The notes beneath the pieces are model-generated. The model did not search any database and was not told where the DNA came from. It saw only the letters and a program-made list of their open reading frames with translations. A DNA stretch of 64,000 bases from Albimonas sp036154955 (GTDB taxonomy: Bacteria; Pseudomonadota; Alphaproteobacteria; Rhodobacterales; Rhodobacteraceae): NCBI GenBank assembly GCA_036154955.1, contig JAYZWL010000099.1:1-64000 (forward strand), in the 5' to 3' direction. Below are positions 17,789-26,318 of this stretch, one piece after another. The first letter of the stretch is position 1, and each line of letters opens with the position of its first letter. Made by a program: the position numbers and the translations under genes.

Positions 17789-19728
17789 GGCTGGAAAAAG
17801 AACTCGTCCATGCGATGCACGCCCATATGGGCGCCCGGATCCCAGGTCCAGATCGCCTGCTTGGGCACGTTGCGCAGCCGGTTGGACACGATGATCGGCT
17901 GCGGCGCGGAGGAGATCAGCCCGATGGCGAAGACCTGGTCGGCGTGGATGTCCAGCATCTCGTTCCACGCGGCCGCGCGCCCCGCGTCGTCCCCGGCCTC
18001 CGACCAGGCCTTGTGCAGGTCCAGCAGGCGCTGCGCCTCCGGCAATTGCGGCGGCTCGCCGGCCTTGCCGCGGGTCTGGAAATACTGCCCCCACATCGGC
18101 CAGGAGAAATTGGCCTGGTCCACCGGGGCGAGATCGTCGGGCGGCGTCTCCGCCGTCGGGATGCCGTTGTTCCAGCCATACCAGACCGGCATCATCGCCG
18201 CGCCCTGATAGGCGGAGTTGCGCAGGATGTCCCGGTCGAGCGGGCGGAACACCAGCTTGATCCCCACCTCCCGCCAGCTTTCCGCGACCAGTTCCAGCGC
18301 GTCGGATTCCTCCGTCCGCTCCCCCGCCGTCTCCACCACGATCTCCAGCCGCTGGCCGTCGGGCAGAAGCCGCGTGCCGTCGCCGTCGCGCCGGTCGAGC
18401 CCCAGCGCGTCCAGCATGGCGGAGGCCTTGTCGGGGTCGTAGTCCGCCCAGGCGTGGGCGCGGGCGTCGGTGTAGAACGGGCTGCGCTCCAGCGGCGCCA
18501 CCGCCCGCTCCTTCGCCAGCCCGTAAAAAAGCGACTTGTTGATCGCCTTGCGGTCGATGGCGAGCGACAGGGCCCGGCGGAACTCCACGTTGCGGAACAG
18601 GTCGCGGAACGCCGGCTCCTCGTAGTTCAGGTTGGGATAGAGCGCGATCTCCGACCCCGCGCCGTTCGACCACAGATAGGTCGCGTAGCCCCCCGTCGGC
18701 TCGCCCTTCTTGAGCACCGGCGCGTCCGAGAAGGTCAGCGAGCGCACCTGAAGGTCGCTCTCCCCCAGCGTGACCTTGGACGCGACGAGCCCGGCGGCCG
18801 CGATCTCCGTCTCCACCTTGTCTGCGTAGGGAAGCTGCACGCCATGCGCGTCGACGCGATGGTAGAACGGGTTGCGGGTGAGGACGTAGCGCTGCCCGTT
18901 CGACTCCGACCGGTTCACCCAGGGCTGCAGGGTGGGCAGCTCCGGATTGTCGAAGTTGTACATGTTGTCCATCTTGTTGTGGAGCTGCGCCCAGTTGCGC
19001 GACTTGGTCTTGCGCATCATCTCGGCCAGCTTGTCCACGTCGGCGTATTTGGCGTGGTAGGTCTTCATGTAATGCGCCGGGCGGTAGATGAACGGCGGCC
19101 GCGCATCGGCCAGCGCCGGCAGGAAGCGCGGGTTCGGCGCGTCCCACTCGTAGCGGATCTCGGTCTCAGAAATCACCGTGACCTTCGCCGGCTTGCCGTC
19201 GACGATCATCAGCTCCGGCGGGCCGGAGGGGGCGAGTTCGGGGTTGTTCGCCACGTCCTCCCACCAGTAGCGCAGGTCCTCGGTGGTGAAGGGGGTTCCA
19301 TCGGACCACTTGTGGCCCTTGCGCAGGTGGAAGGTGAAGCGCCGCCCCTCCTCCACCTCCACCGCCCGCAGGATGTCGGGGGCGAGCGCGTAGTCCTGGG
19401 TCCAGCCCACCAGCCGGGCGTAGCCGTAGACCACCATGTAGCGGATGTCGCGGGACCGGGTGAAGATGGTGCGGATCGTGCCGCCCTGCACGCCGAACTC
19501 GCGCCCCTTGGCCGCGAGGTCGACCACCAGCGGCTCTTCCGGCAGCCGCTGCGCCACGGCGGGAAGCGAGCCGTCGGCCACCGAGGCGGCGAGCGCCGGG
19601 CTTTCCTGCAACGCCAGTTCCGCCGCGGACCGGCCGGGGGCCAGCGCCGCGAGCGTCACGGCCAGCGCGGCCAGCGCGGCGCGAAGCAGCGGGCGGGTCG
19701 GAGGACGGAGGCGAGGAGTCGTCATCAT
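17785..19728 (-). CDS. ABC transporter solute-binding protein, family 5
   Basis: Periplasmic receptor for the ABC importer, 647 aa. A signal peptide (LLRAALAALAVTLAALAPG, cut near SAAE) is followed by the family 5 pattern: VVDLAAKGREFGVQGGTIRT, FHLRKGHKWSDGTPFTTEDL (about residue 130) and FRRALSLAIDRKAINKSLFYG in the second lobe. It is long for the family (about 530 aa), close to the YejA/agropine-type subgroup. An upstream GTG exists, but the ATG at 19728 overlaps the ATPase stop (ATGA) as elsewhere in this operon, and is preferred. The ligand is not predictable; peptides, opines or modified amino acids are typical. Confidence 0.9.
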   Translation of the reverse strand: MMTTPRLRPPTRPLLRAALAALAVTLAALAPGRSAAELALQESPALAASVADGSLPAVAQRLPEEPLVVDLAAKGREFGVQGGTIRTIFTRSRDIRYMVVYGYARLVGWTQDYALAPDILRAVEVEEGRRFTFHLRKGHKWSDGTPFTTEDLRYWWEDVANNPELAPSGPPELMIVDGKPAKVTVISETEIRYEWDAPNPRFLPALADARPPFIYRPAHYMKTYHAKYADVDKLAEMMRKTKSRNWAQLHNKMDNMYNFDNPELPTLQPWVNRSESNGQRYVLTRNPFYHRVDAHGVQLPYADKVETEIAAAGLVASKVTLGESDLQVRSLTFSDAPVLKKGEPTGGYATYLWSNGAGSEIALYPNLNYEEPAFRDLFRNVEFRRALSLAIDRKAINKSLFYGLAKERAVAPLERSPFYTDARAHAWADYDPDKASAMLDALGLDRRDGDGTRLLPDGQRLEIVVETAGERTEESDALELVAESWREVGIKLVFRPLDRDILRNSAYQGAAMMPVWYGWNNGIPTAETPPDDLAPVDQANFSWPMWGQYFQTRGKAGEPPQLPEAQRLLDLHKAWSEAGDDAGRAAAWNEMLDIHADQVFAIGLISSAPQPIIVSNRLRNVPKQAIWTWDPGAHMGVHRMDEFFFQP

Positions 19729-21602
19729 GCGGCGCACCTTACGAAATGTCCGGGGGCGACTTCCACCAGTCCCGGAGCCCGGTCGCCGGAATAGGCGAAG
19801 GGCTCGGGCCAGGTCTCCGGCGCGCCCGCCCCCTGCGCCACCGCCGCCAGGTCCAGCCGCCGGCTGAGATCCGGCTCCGGCGAGGCGGCGATCAGGGCGC
19901 GGGTGTAGGGATGTTGCGGATTCTCGAACAGCAGCGTCGCGGGCCCCTGCTCCACGATCCGGCCGCGGCGCATCACCGCCACCCGGTCGGCGAGGTCGGC
20001 CACCACGGTCAGGTCATGGGAGATGAACAGGTAGCTCAGCCCCATCTCGTCGCGAAGCTCCTTGAGCAGCGCCAGCACCTGCGCCTGCACCGAGACGTCG
20101 AGCGCCGAGGTCGGCTCGTCGCAGACCAGAAGCTCCGGCTCCAGCATCAGCGCCCGGGCGATGGAGATGCGCTGCCGCTGCCCGCCCGAGAAGGCGTGGG
20201 GAAAGCGCGACAGGTGCTCGGGCGACAGCCCCACCTTGCGCATCATCTCCGCCGCCCGCTCCCGCCGGTCGCGGTCGCCGCCCTTGCGGTGGACGCGCAG
20301 CGGCTCGGTCAGGATGTCCATCACCGCCATGCGGGGGCTGAGGCTGGCATAGGGGTCCTGGAACACGATCTGCACCCGGGACCGGAACGCCTTGAGGGCG
20401 GCGCCCGACAGCGCGGTCACGTCAAGCTCCCGCCCGTCGGCGCCCCGGTAGCCGACGACGGCGCCCTCGTCCGGCTCCTCCGCCCGCAGCATCAGCTTGG
20501 CGATGGTCGACTTGCCGGAGCCGCTTTCGCCGACCACCGCCAGCGTCTCGCCCCGGCCCACCGCCAGCTCCACGTCCTGCACCGCCTTGATCGCGGGCGG
20601 CGGCGCGCCGAAGCCCGAGCGGCGGCCCTCATAGGTCTTGGACAGGTTGCGCGCCCAGAAGATCGGGTCGGGCACGCCCCCCGAATGGACCGGCTTGCCC
20701 ACCGGCAATTCCGGCGCCGCGGCGATCAGGGCGCGGGTGTAGCCGTGGCCGGGACGCTCCAGAATGTCGGCGGTCGAGCCGGTTTCCACCACCCGTCCCT
20801 TGCGCATCACCACCACCCGGTCGGCCATGTTGGCGACGACGCCGAGGTCATGGGTCACCAGGATCACCGCGAGCCCCATCTCCGCCTGCAGCCGCTTGAT
20901 CAGGTCGAGCACCTGCGCCTGGGTGGTGACGTCGAGCGCGGTGGTCGGCTCGTCCGCGATCATCAGGTCGGGGCCGCAGACCAGCGCCATGGCGATCATC
21001 GCCCGCTGGCGCAGCCCGCCCGACAGCTCGAACGGATAGGCGTCGAAGGCGCGGGCGGGGTCGGGGAAGCCGACCTGGTCGAAGATCTCCAGGCAGCGGT
21101 CGCGCACCGCGGCGCCGCGCAGGTCGGTGTGCAGGCGCACCGCCTCCGCCGTCTGGTCGCCGACGGTGTGCAGGGGGGAGAGGGAGCTCATCGGCTCCTG
21201 AAAGATCATCGAGATCCGGCCGCCGCGGATCTTGCGCATCTCCGCCCGGCTCAGCGCCAGCAGGTCGCGCGGAGCGGCGCCGTCGCGGCCGGCGAACATC
21301 GCCGACCCGGCGGAGACGGAAGCCCCCTTGGGCAGGATGCGCAGCAGGGCCTTGCCCGACACGGTCTTGCCCGAACCGCTCTCGCCGACGATGGCCAGCG
21401 TCTCGCCGCGCATCAGGTGGAAGTCGACGCCGGAGACCACGTCGAGCCCGGCGGCCGCGTCGCCGAAGCGCACGCCCAGGCCGCGGACGTCGAGCAGCGG
21501 GGCGCCCGACGCCGCGGACGACGCAGGCGCCGCGGCCGACGGGGCGTCGCCCACGCGCCCGGGGGCGCGCGCCGCTGCCTGCGCGTCGCGGTCAGACGCC
21601 AT
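19725..21602 (-). CDS. Fused dual ATPase of peptide-type ABC transporter (OppDF fusion)
   Basis: First gene of the transporter operon, 625 aa, carrying two complete ATPase domains. Domain 1 (about 35-300): Walker A GESGSGKT, signature LSGGLRQR, Walker B LMIADEPT. Domain 2 (about 320-600): Walker A GESGSGKS, signature FSGGQRQR, Walker B LLVCDEPT. Both end in oligopeptide-type C-terminal extensions (HGYTRALIAAAPE, HPYTRALIAASPE). One protein thus replaces separate OppD and OppF, as in YejF/GsiA. The ATG at 21602 opens an Ala-rich leader of about 35 residues; the open frame continues upstream without further support. The stop overlaps the binding-protein start. Confidence 0.92.
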   Translation of the reverse strand: MASDRDAQAAARAPGRVGDAPSAAAPASSAASGAPLLDVRGLGVRFGDAAAGLDVVSGVDFHLMRGETLAIVGESGSGKTVSGKALLRILPKGASVSAGSAMFAGRDGAAPRDLLALSRAEMRKIRGGRISMIFQEPMSSLSPLHTVGDQTAEAVRLHTDLRGAAVRDRCLEIFDQVGFPDPARAFDAYPFELSGGLRQRAMIAMALVCGPDLMIADEPTTALDVTTQAQVLDLIKRLQAEMGLAVILVTHDLGVVANMADRVVVMRKGRVVETGSTADILERPGHGYTRALIAAAPELPVGKPVHSGGVPDPIFWARNLSKTYEGRRSGFGAPPPAIKAVQDVELAVGRGETLAVVGESGSGKSTIAKLMLRAEEPDEGAVVGYRGADGRELDVTALSGAALKAFRSRVQIVFQDPYASLSPRMAVMDILTEPLRVHRKGGDRDRRERAAEMMRKVGLSPEHLSRFPHAFSGGQRQRISIARALMLEPELLVCDEPTSALDVSVQAQVLALLKELRDEMGLSYLFISHDLTVVADLADRVAVMRRGRIVEQGPATLLFENPQHPYTRALIAASPEPDLSRRLDLAAVAQGAGAPETWPEPFAYSGDRAPGLVEVAPGHFVRCAA

Positions 21603-21974
21603 CACCGACCAGCCCCCAAGCCGTTCTCCCCTCGTTCCTGTCCACGCCCGGCCGCGCCCAGCCGCGCGCGGCTCGCAACGTCGCATCGCCCGCGGACGCG
21701 TCTCGCGTCGTCGCGTCCTGCGCGGAGGCGCGCGACGGCCGCCCGCCGTCGCTGCGCGAGGCCGGAGCATGTCGCGTGGGGCGCGGCAGGGCAACCGCTT
21801 TCCGCCCGTTTCATAAAGCTTCATGAACAAGTTGACGTCAGGTCCGACCCCGCCGTCCGCCCCGTCTCCGCCGCCTCCCCTCCGCGACAAGGCCGCCCGT
21901 TGACCCCGCAGCCTCTTCGCCGCCTGTCTGGGGCGCGCGCCGCCCCCGTCCCACCCGCCCGATCAGGAAGCCTC
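21603..21974. other. Divergent intergenic region
   Basis: 372 bases between the ABC operon and the thioesterase gene. It contains a locally AT-richer stretch near 21810-21840 (tttcataaagcttcatgaac) that may hold promoters for either side. No specific site could be assigned. Confidence 0.4.
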
Positions 21975-22454
21975 ATGTCCGACGAAAACCCGTTCAAGAC
22001 CCGCATCCCCTCGCCCGCTTCGCAGCTGCTGGGCTGGACCTTCGTGGCCTATGACCGGGAGGCGATGACCCTGCGCCTCGCCTTCGACGGCAAGCCGGAA
22101 TTCCGCAACCCCGCCGGCGTCATCCAGGGCGGGATCCTGTCGGCGATGGTCGACGACACCTTCGGCCCGTTGGTCGGGGCCACGCTGGGCCGCTACGGGG
22201 TGACGGTGGATCTGACCACGCAGTTCCTGCGCCCGGTGAAGCCCGGCCGGATCGAGACCAAGGCCCGCATCCTGCGCCGCGGCCGCTCGGTGGTGTTCCT
22301 CGAAGGCGACCTGATGGACGCCGACGGCAAGGTCTGCGTGCGCTGCACGGCGAGCTTCTTCGTGCCGGAGAAGGACCCGCGCCCCGACCCCAGGCCGCTG
22401 TTCGCCCCCGTCGCGGACCAGACGCCCGTCGCGGAGCCCGCGCCCGAGGGCTGA
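21975..22454 (+). CDS. PaaI-family hotdog thioesterase
   Basis: A 159-aa cytosolic hotdog-fold acyl-CoA thioesterase. The segment FRNPAGVIQGGILSAMVDDTFG holds the family's conserved Gly-Gly turn with Asp-Asp in the helix (usual HGG-xx-AxxD motif, here QGG). Later strands are VTVDLTTQFLRPVKPGRIETKA and SVVFLEGDLMDADGKVCVRCTAS. The substrate is unknown; phenylacetate genes are absent, so a general acyl-CoA clearing role is only inferred. The QGG in place of HGG is seen in many family members. AGGA precedes the ATG. Confidence 0.85.
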   Translation: MSDENPFKTRIPSPASQLLGWTFVAYDREAMTLRLAFDGKPEFRNPAGVIQGGILSAMVDDTFGPLVGATLGRYGVTVDLTTQFLRPVKPGRIETKARILRRGRSVVFLEGDLMDADGKVCVRCTASFFVPEKDPRPDPRPLFAPVADQTPVAEPAPEG

Positions 22455-22495
22455 CCCTCCGCCGGTCGCCTCCCGCCGAAGGCTCGCGGGACCGC

Positions 22496-22516
22496 GCCCC
22501 GGACCTGATCCGGGGC
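22496..22516. repeat. Palindromic REP-like element
   Basis: GCCCCGGA and TCCGGGGC flank a CCTGA loop. This CCCCGGA-N5-TCCGGGG palindrome belongs to a type that is scattered through many alphaproteobacterial genomes. It sits between the convergent thioesterase and glutathione transferase genes and may also act as their terminator. Confidence 0.55.
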
Positions 22517-22569
22517 CTCGCGATGCTCGAAGAACCCTCTTCGGGAAACCGCGGGCGGTCTCCCGCACG

Positions 22570-23286
22570 TCACCCCGCCGGCGCCCGCCGGGTCTGCCCG
22601 AACAGCACCTTGTTCGCCCCCGGGGCCCGCTGGGCGCGCAGCTCTATGGCCAGGTTGCGGCCCGTGTCGAAGCCGGGCCTCGCCGCCAGCCGCTCCAGCC
22701 ACGCCGCCATGTTGGGGAAGGCCGTGAGGTCCTGCTCCTGCTTCTCCCACAGGCTCGCCCAGGGGAAGATCGCCATGTCGGCGATCGACAGGAAATCGCC
22801 GGCCACGAAAGGCCGGTCCGCCAGCCGCCCGTCCAGCACGCCGTAGAGCCGGCCGACCTCGTTGCGGTAGCGGTCCTGCGCGTAGGGCAGGACCTGCGGC
22901 GGCTCCAGCGTCGGCGCGTAGGCGAGGAAATGGTGGGCCTGCCCGGCCATCGGCCCGACCCCGCCCATCTGCCACATCAGCCATTGCTCGACCTCGACCC
23001 GCTCCCGCTCGGTCGCGCCGCCGAATTTCCCGGTCTTGCGGGCGAGATATTGCAGGATCGCGCCGCTTTCGAACACCGAGATCGGGGCGCCGTCCGGCCC
23101 CTCGGGATCCAGGATCGCCGGCATCCGGTTGTTGGGCGACAGGCGCAGGAAATCGGGGGCGAACTGCTCGCCCTTGCCGATGTTCACCAGGTTGACGTTG
23201 TAGGGGAGCCCCATCTCCTCCAGCGCGATGGAGACCTTCCAGCCGTTGGGCGTGGGCCAGTAATACAGCTCGATGGGCGCGGTCAT
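22570..23286 (-). CDS. Glutathione S-transferase, nu class (YfcG/YghU-like)
   Basis: A 238-aa thioredoxin-fold transferase/disulfide reductase. The N-terminal domain has LYYWPTPNGWKVSIALEEMG; the Thr-Pro-Asn triad matches the glutathione/glutathionyl-binding residues of YfcG-type enzymes, which lack a catalytic Cys/Tyr. MPAIL and FESGAILQYLA provide the cis-Pro and gamma-Glu binding sites, and an all-helical C-terminal domain follows. GGGAGG precedes the ATG. It probably works as a glutathione-dependent disulfide-bond oxidoreductase in the cytosol. Confidence 0.88.
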   Translation of the reverse strand: MTAPIELYYWPTPNGWKVSIALEEMGLPYNVNLVNIGKGEQFAPDFLRLSPNNRMPAILDPEGPDGAPISVFESGAILQYLARKTGKFGGATERERVEVEQWLMWQMGGVGPMAGQAHHFLAYAPTLEPPQVLPYAQDRYRNEVGRLYGVLDGRLADRPFVAGDFLSIADMAIFPWASLWEKQEQDLTAFPNMAAWLERLAARPGFDTGRNLAIELRAQRAPGANKVLFGQTRRAPAG

Positions 23287-23411
23287 GACGGGTTCCTCCC
23301 CTGCGGCGGCCTCGGGCGCGGGCGCTTCGCGTCGGTCACACTAGGGGCGGCGGCGCGCCGCGGACAAGCCGTCGGGCGCGGACACGCGAACGCGAACGCC
23401 CGCTCCGCCCT

Positions 23412-24572
23412 TCAGGCGGCCGCGCCGCCCTCCGGCCCGGGACCCGTGCGCATGCCGGACCAGGCCAGCGCCCGCAGCGCCGCGGGCAGCCAGCGGCCCC
23501 GGCGCCGCGGCGCGCGGGCGTCGGGCCGCGCCTCCGTCCGCCCCTCGGTCCTGGGATCCATCCGGGGCGCGCGCAGCGGGGCGAGGCCGGACCAGCGCGC
23601 CTCCAGCCCCTCCGGCGCCCCGGCGGCCCGCATCGCGGGGATCGACCAGGCGCCCCGGTCGCGCAGGATGGCGCGGTAAAGCTCCATGGCGCCGGGGCGG
23701 GTGTAGAAGCTCCAGTGACAGACCCGGCGGGAGGACGGCGCCAGCGGCGCGCCCCGCCGGGCGGCCCAGGCGTGGAAGGCGGCCGAGTCCAGCTGCAGGT
23801 CGATCCAGTCCGCCCGCGCGCCCCCGGCGGCGGCGCCGACGCCAGGCGCCGGCCCCGCCCGGCCCAGCGCCTGCGGGCGGCGTCCCTCGATGCGGGGGGC
23901 GGCGGCCTCGAACAGCAGGTCGAAGGCGTCGTTGTGCCGGGCGGCGAAGTGATAGACGGCGAGGCCCCGGCCCCGCCGCTCCCCCTGCCCGGCCGCCATG
24001 GCGCGGGCCGCGACGCCCGCGTCCTCCGCCGCGCCCAGCAGGATCGCCCGCCCCACCCGGCCCCGGACCATGCGCGCGGCGATGGCCGCCAGCGCCACCC
24101 GCGCGCCCAGCGAATGCGCGAAAAGGTCCACCCGCAGGTCCGGCCGCGCCGCGCCGATGCAGCCGATCAGCGCCGCCAGCGCCGCGCCTGCGCCTGCGGC
24201 GCGCGCGTAGACCGAGGCGAAGCCGTTGCGCGCCTCCCGCGCCAGGCTCGCGCCATGGGGCTCGCAAGCGTCCCAGCCGAAGCCGAGGCACAGCCCGTCG
24301 CCCCGCAGGTCGCGCGAAAAGCCCAGGGCCGCCGGCCAGTCGGCCAGCGCGCCCCGCGCCCGAATCTCCGGATCCGGGTCGACGCCGCCGTAAAGCTGGG
24401 CATGGGGGTCGCGCGCCGGGTCGCCGGGGCGGTAGCGGTAGCCGTGCAGCAGGATGACCACGGGGGCCCCGCGGGGGACCCGACCCAGCGCCCGCGCCAG
24501 GTCGGCGTCCCGCCCGCACGCATCCCGAACGAGGAGCCCCCCTGCCCTCGCCGTGACGTGCAACAGCGCCAT
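23412..24572 (-). CDS. Alpha/beta hydrolase family protein
   Basis: A 386-aa predicted serine hydrolase. VVILLHGYRYRPGD is the oxyanion region, FAHSLGARVALAAIA carries the nucleophile elbow (AHSLG), and RHNDAFDLLFE may contain the acid or histidine. The C-terminal 70 residues are Arg/Pro-rich and low complexity. The frame is open to 24656, but the ATG at 24572 gives a natural start with GGGA upstream. It lies divergent to metZ. Substrate unknown; no close functional neighbour. Confidence 0.72.
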   Translation of the reverse strand: MALLHVTARAGGLLVRDACGRDADLARALGRVPRGAPVVILLHGYRYRPGDPARDPHAQLYGGVDPDPEIRARGALADWPAALGFSRDLRGDGLCLGFGWDACEPHGASLAREARNGFASVYARAAGAGAALAALIGCIGAARPDLRVDLFAHSLGARVALAAIAARMVRGRVGRAILLGAAEDAGVAARAMAAGQGERRGRGLAVYHFAARHNDAFDLLFEAAAPRIEGRRPQALGRAGPAPGVGAAAGGARADWIDLQLDSAAFHAWAARRGAPLAPSSRRVCHWSFYTRPGAMELYRAILRDRGAWSIPAMRAAGAPEGLEARWSGLAPLRAPRMDPRTEGRTEARPDARAPRRRGRWLPAALRALAWSGMRTGPGPEGGAAA

Positions 24573-24680
24573 GGTGATGTCCCGCTCGGTCCCGCCGCGG
24601 TCGTTCTGCCGCGTCGCCGGTCCGATAGCGCGAGTTTGCAACACGGGAGTTGCCATTCGGTGACCGAAGCGCGACGGCGG

Positions 24681-24701
24681 GCGAATTTTCCGAAAATTCG
24701 C
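24681..24701. promoter_or_regulatory. Perfect AT-rich inverted repeat (possible operator)
   Basis: Arms GCGAATTTTC and GAAAATTCGC are perfect complements around a single C at 24691. The AT-rich core stands out sharply from the GC-rich surroundings. It lies between the divergent hydrolase gene and the metZ promoter/riboswitch, so it is a candidate regulator-binding site. Confidence 0.5.
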
Positions 24702-24737
24702 GTGAAATCCACCGGTTCGCCCGCCGGGTTCGCGGCC

Positions 24738-24766
24738 TTGACCGCCCGCCGGTTTGGCCTTACCCG
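24738..24766 (+). promoter_or_regulatory. Possible promoter of metZ
   Basis: TTGACC (24738-24743) and TACCCG (24761-24766) are spaced by 17 bases. The -10 is weak, but a start about 7 bases later would fall exactly at the 5' end of the SAM-II aptamer, which favours it. Confidence 0.4.
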
Positions 24767-24770
24767 GTGG

Positions 24771-24827
24771 GGCGAGGCGATTTGGCAGACCGGCTTGCGG
24801 GCCTCGTTAAACATTCCGCTAAAGAGG
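24771..24827 (+). ncRNA. SAM-II riboswitch (metA RNA) controlling metZ
   Basis: The leader matches the SAM-II aptamer. The P1 stem CGAGGC (24773-24778) pairs with GCCTCG (24801-24806), the loop contains GATTTGGCAGACCGGCTTGC, and the 3' part has the conserved GTTAAACATTCCGCTAAAGAGG arrangement (24806-24827), whose GCTAAAGAGG segment forms the pseudoknot. SAM-II binds S-adenosylmethionine and in alphaproteobacteria turns off methionine genes such as metA, metX and metZ. A further hairpin (CGGGCG 24829-24834 with CGCCCG 24843-24848) followed by C/T-rich sequence may form the expression platform, since the metZ start is about 90 bases away. Confidence 0.85.
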
Positions 24828-24916
24828 TCGGGCGCGGGAAACCGCCCGCCGCCCCCCCTTCTTTGAGACCGGTCGGATTTCGTCGAGGAGACGGGGCGCG
24901 CGCCCCGGAAACGCGA

Positions 24917-26104
24917 ATGACCGACACACCTCCCCCCCTCCGCCCCCGCACCGCCCTCGTCCATGGCGGGACCGCCCGGTCCCATCACGGCGAGATGTCG
25001 GAGGCGCTCTACCTCACCCAGGGCTTCGCCTATGACAGCGCCGAGGCGGCCGAGGCCCGGTTCCTGGGCGAGGCGCCGGGCTTCATCTACGCCCGCTACG
25101 GCAACCCCACCGTGCGGATGTTCGAAGAGCGCGTCATGGCGCTGGAGGGGGCGGAGGACGCCTTCGCCACCGCCTCGGGCATGGCGGCGGTCAACGCGGC
25201 CCTGTTCTGCCAGCTCAAGGCCGGGGACCACGTGGTCGCGGCCAAGGCGCTGTTCGGCTCCTGCCTCTACATCCTCGAAACCCTGCTGCCCCGCTTCGGG
25301 GTGGAGTGCAGCTTCGTGGAGGGGACCGACCTGGACGCCTGGCGGGCCGCGGTGCGCCCGACGACGAAATGCGCGCTGATCGAAAGCCCGTCGAACCCGA
25401 CGCTGGAGATGATCGACATCGCCGCGGTGGCCGAGATCGTGCATTCGGTCGGCGCCCGGCTGATCGTGGACAACGTCTTCGCCACCCCCTGCTTCCAGCG
25501 GCCGCTGGCGCTGGGGGCGGACATCGTCCTCTATTCCGCGACCAAGCATATCGACGGGCAGGGCCGCTGCCTGGGCGGCATCGTGCTGGGGACGGAAGAC
25601 TTCATCCGCGGCGAGTTCGACCCCTACATGAAGCATACCGGCGGGGCGATCAGCCCGTTCAACGCCTGGGTGATGCTCAAGGGAATGGAGACGCTGGACC
25701 TCCGCTGCCGCGCCCAGGCGGCGACCGCGGCGATCGTGGCCGACGCGCTGGCCGCGCATCCGCGGGTCAAAAAGGTGATCTATCCGGGCCGCGAGGACCA
25801 TCCGCAGCACGCGCTGGCCAAGCGGCAGATGGAGACCGGCGGCACCATGGTCGCCTTCGAGATCGAGGGCGGCAAGGAGGCCGCCTTCCACGCGATGAAC
25901 GCGCTGAAGATCATCCTGATCTCCAACAATCTCGGCGATTCCAAGAGCATCGTGACCCACCCGACCACCACCACCCATCAGCGGCTGTCGGAGGAGCAGC
26001 GGCTCGGCCTCGGCATCACCGGCGGGCTGATGCGGCTGAGCTGCGGGCTGGAAGACCCGCAGGACCTGGTGGAGGACCTGCTGCAGGCGCTCGAAGCCAA
26101 CTGA
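24917..26104 (+). CDS. metZ: O-succinylhomoserine sulfhydrylase
   Basis: PLP enzyme of the Cys/Met-metabolism family, 395 aa, forming homocysteine from O-succinylhomoserine and sulfide. Key parts are YARYGNPTVRMFEERV (phosphate-binding Tyr/Arg from the neighbouring subunit), ASGMAAVNAALF, the aldimine Asp region LIVDNVFATPCFQRPL, and the Schiff-base Lys210 in YSATKHIDGQGRCLGG. The GQGR sequence after the lysine is typical of MetZ rather than MetB/MetC. The upstream SAM-II riboswitch independently supports a methionine role. GGAA lies 7 bases ahead of the ATG; the open frame upstream is non-coding leader. Confidence 0.95.
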   Translation: MTDTPPPLRPRTALVHGGTARSHHGEMSEALYLTQGFAYDSAEAAEARFLGEAPGFIYARYGNPTVRMFEERVMALEGAEDAFATASGMAAVNAALFCQLKAGDHVVAAKALFGSCLYILETLLPRFGVECSFVEGTDLDAWRAAVRPTTKCALIESPSNPTLEMIDIAAVAEIVHSVGARLIVDNVFATPCFQRPLALGADIVLYSATKHIDGQGRCLGGIVLGTEDFIRGEFDPYMKHTGGAISPFNAWVMLKGMETLDLRCRAQAATAAIVADALAAHPRVKKVIYPGREDHPQHALAKRQMETGGTMVAFEIEGGKEAAFHAMNALKIILISNNLGDSKSIVTHPTTTTHQRLSEEQRLGLGITGGLMRLSCGLEDPQDLVEDLLQALEAN

Positions 26105-26111
26105 CGCCCGC

Positions 26112-26145
26112 CCGGCGCGCGGCCCGCGAAGGCGCCGCGCGCCGG
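26112..26145 (+). terminator. Strong hairpin after metZ
   Basis: A perfect 12-bp stem (CCGGCGCGCGGC with GCCGCGCGCCGG, 10-base loop) begins 8 bases after the metZ stop. It lacks a U tract, so it may be an intrinsic terminator of the GC-rich kind or an mRNA-protecting structure. Nothing else recognisable lies between it and 26318. Confidence 0.5.
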
Positions 26146-26318
26146 TCCCGCCGGCGGCGCCCGGGCGCCCGCGGCGCGCGGGACCGGGGGCGCGGGAGGG
26201 CTGGTGAGCGGCTTGGCGACAAGGGGCTTGGCGGGACCATGACGCGCAGTCGGCGTCGGGCGGGCGCGAGACGACGGGCGCCCTCGCTTTCCGGGGCGAC
26301 AGGAGCCGGGAATCGGCT

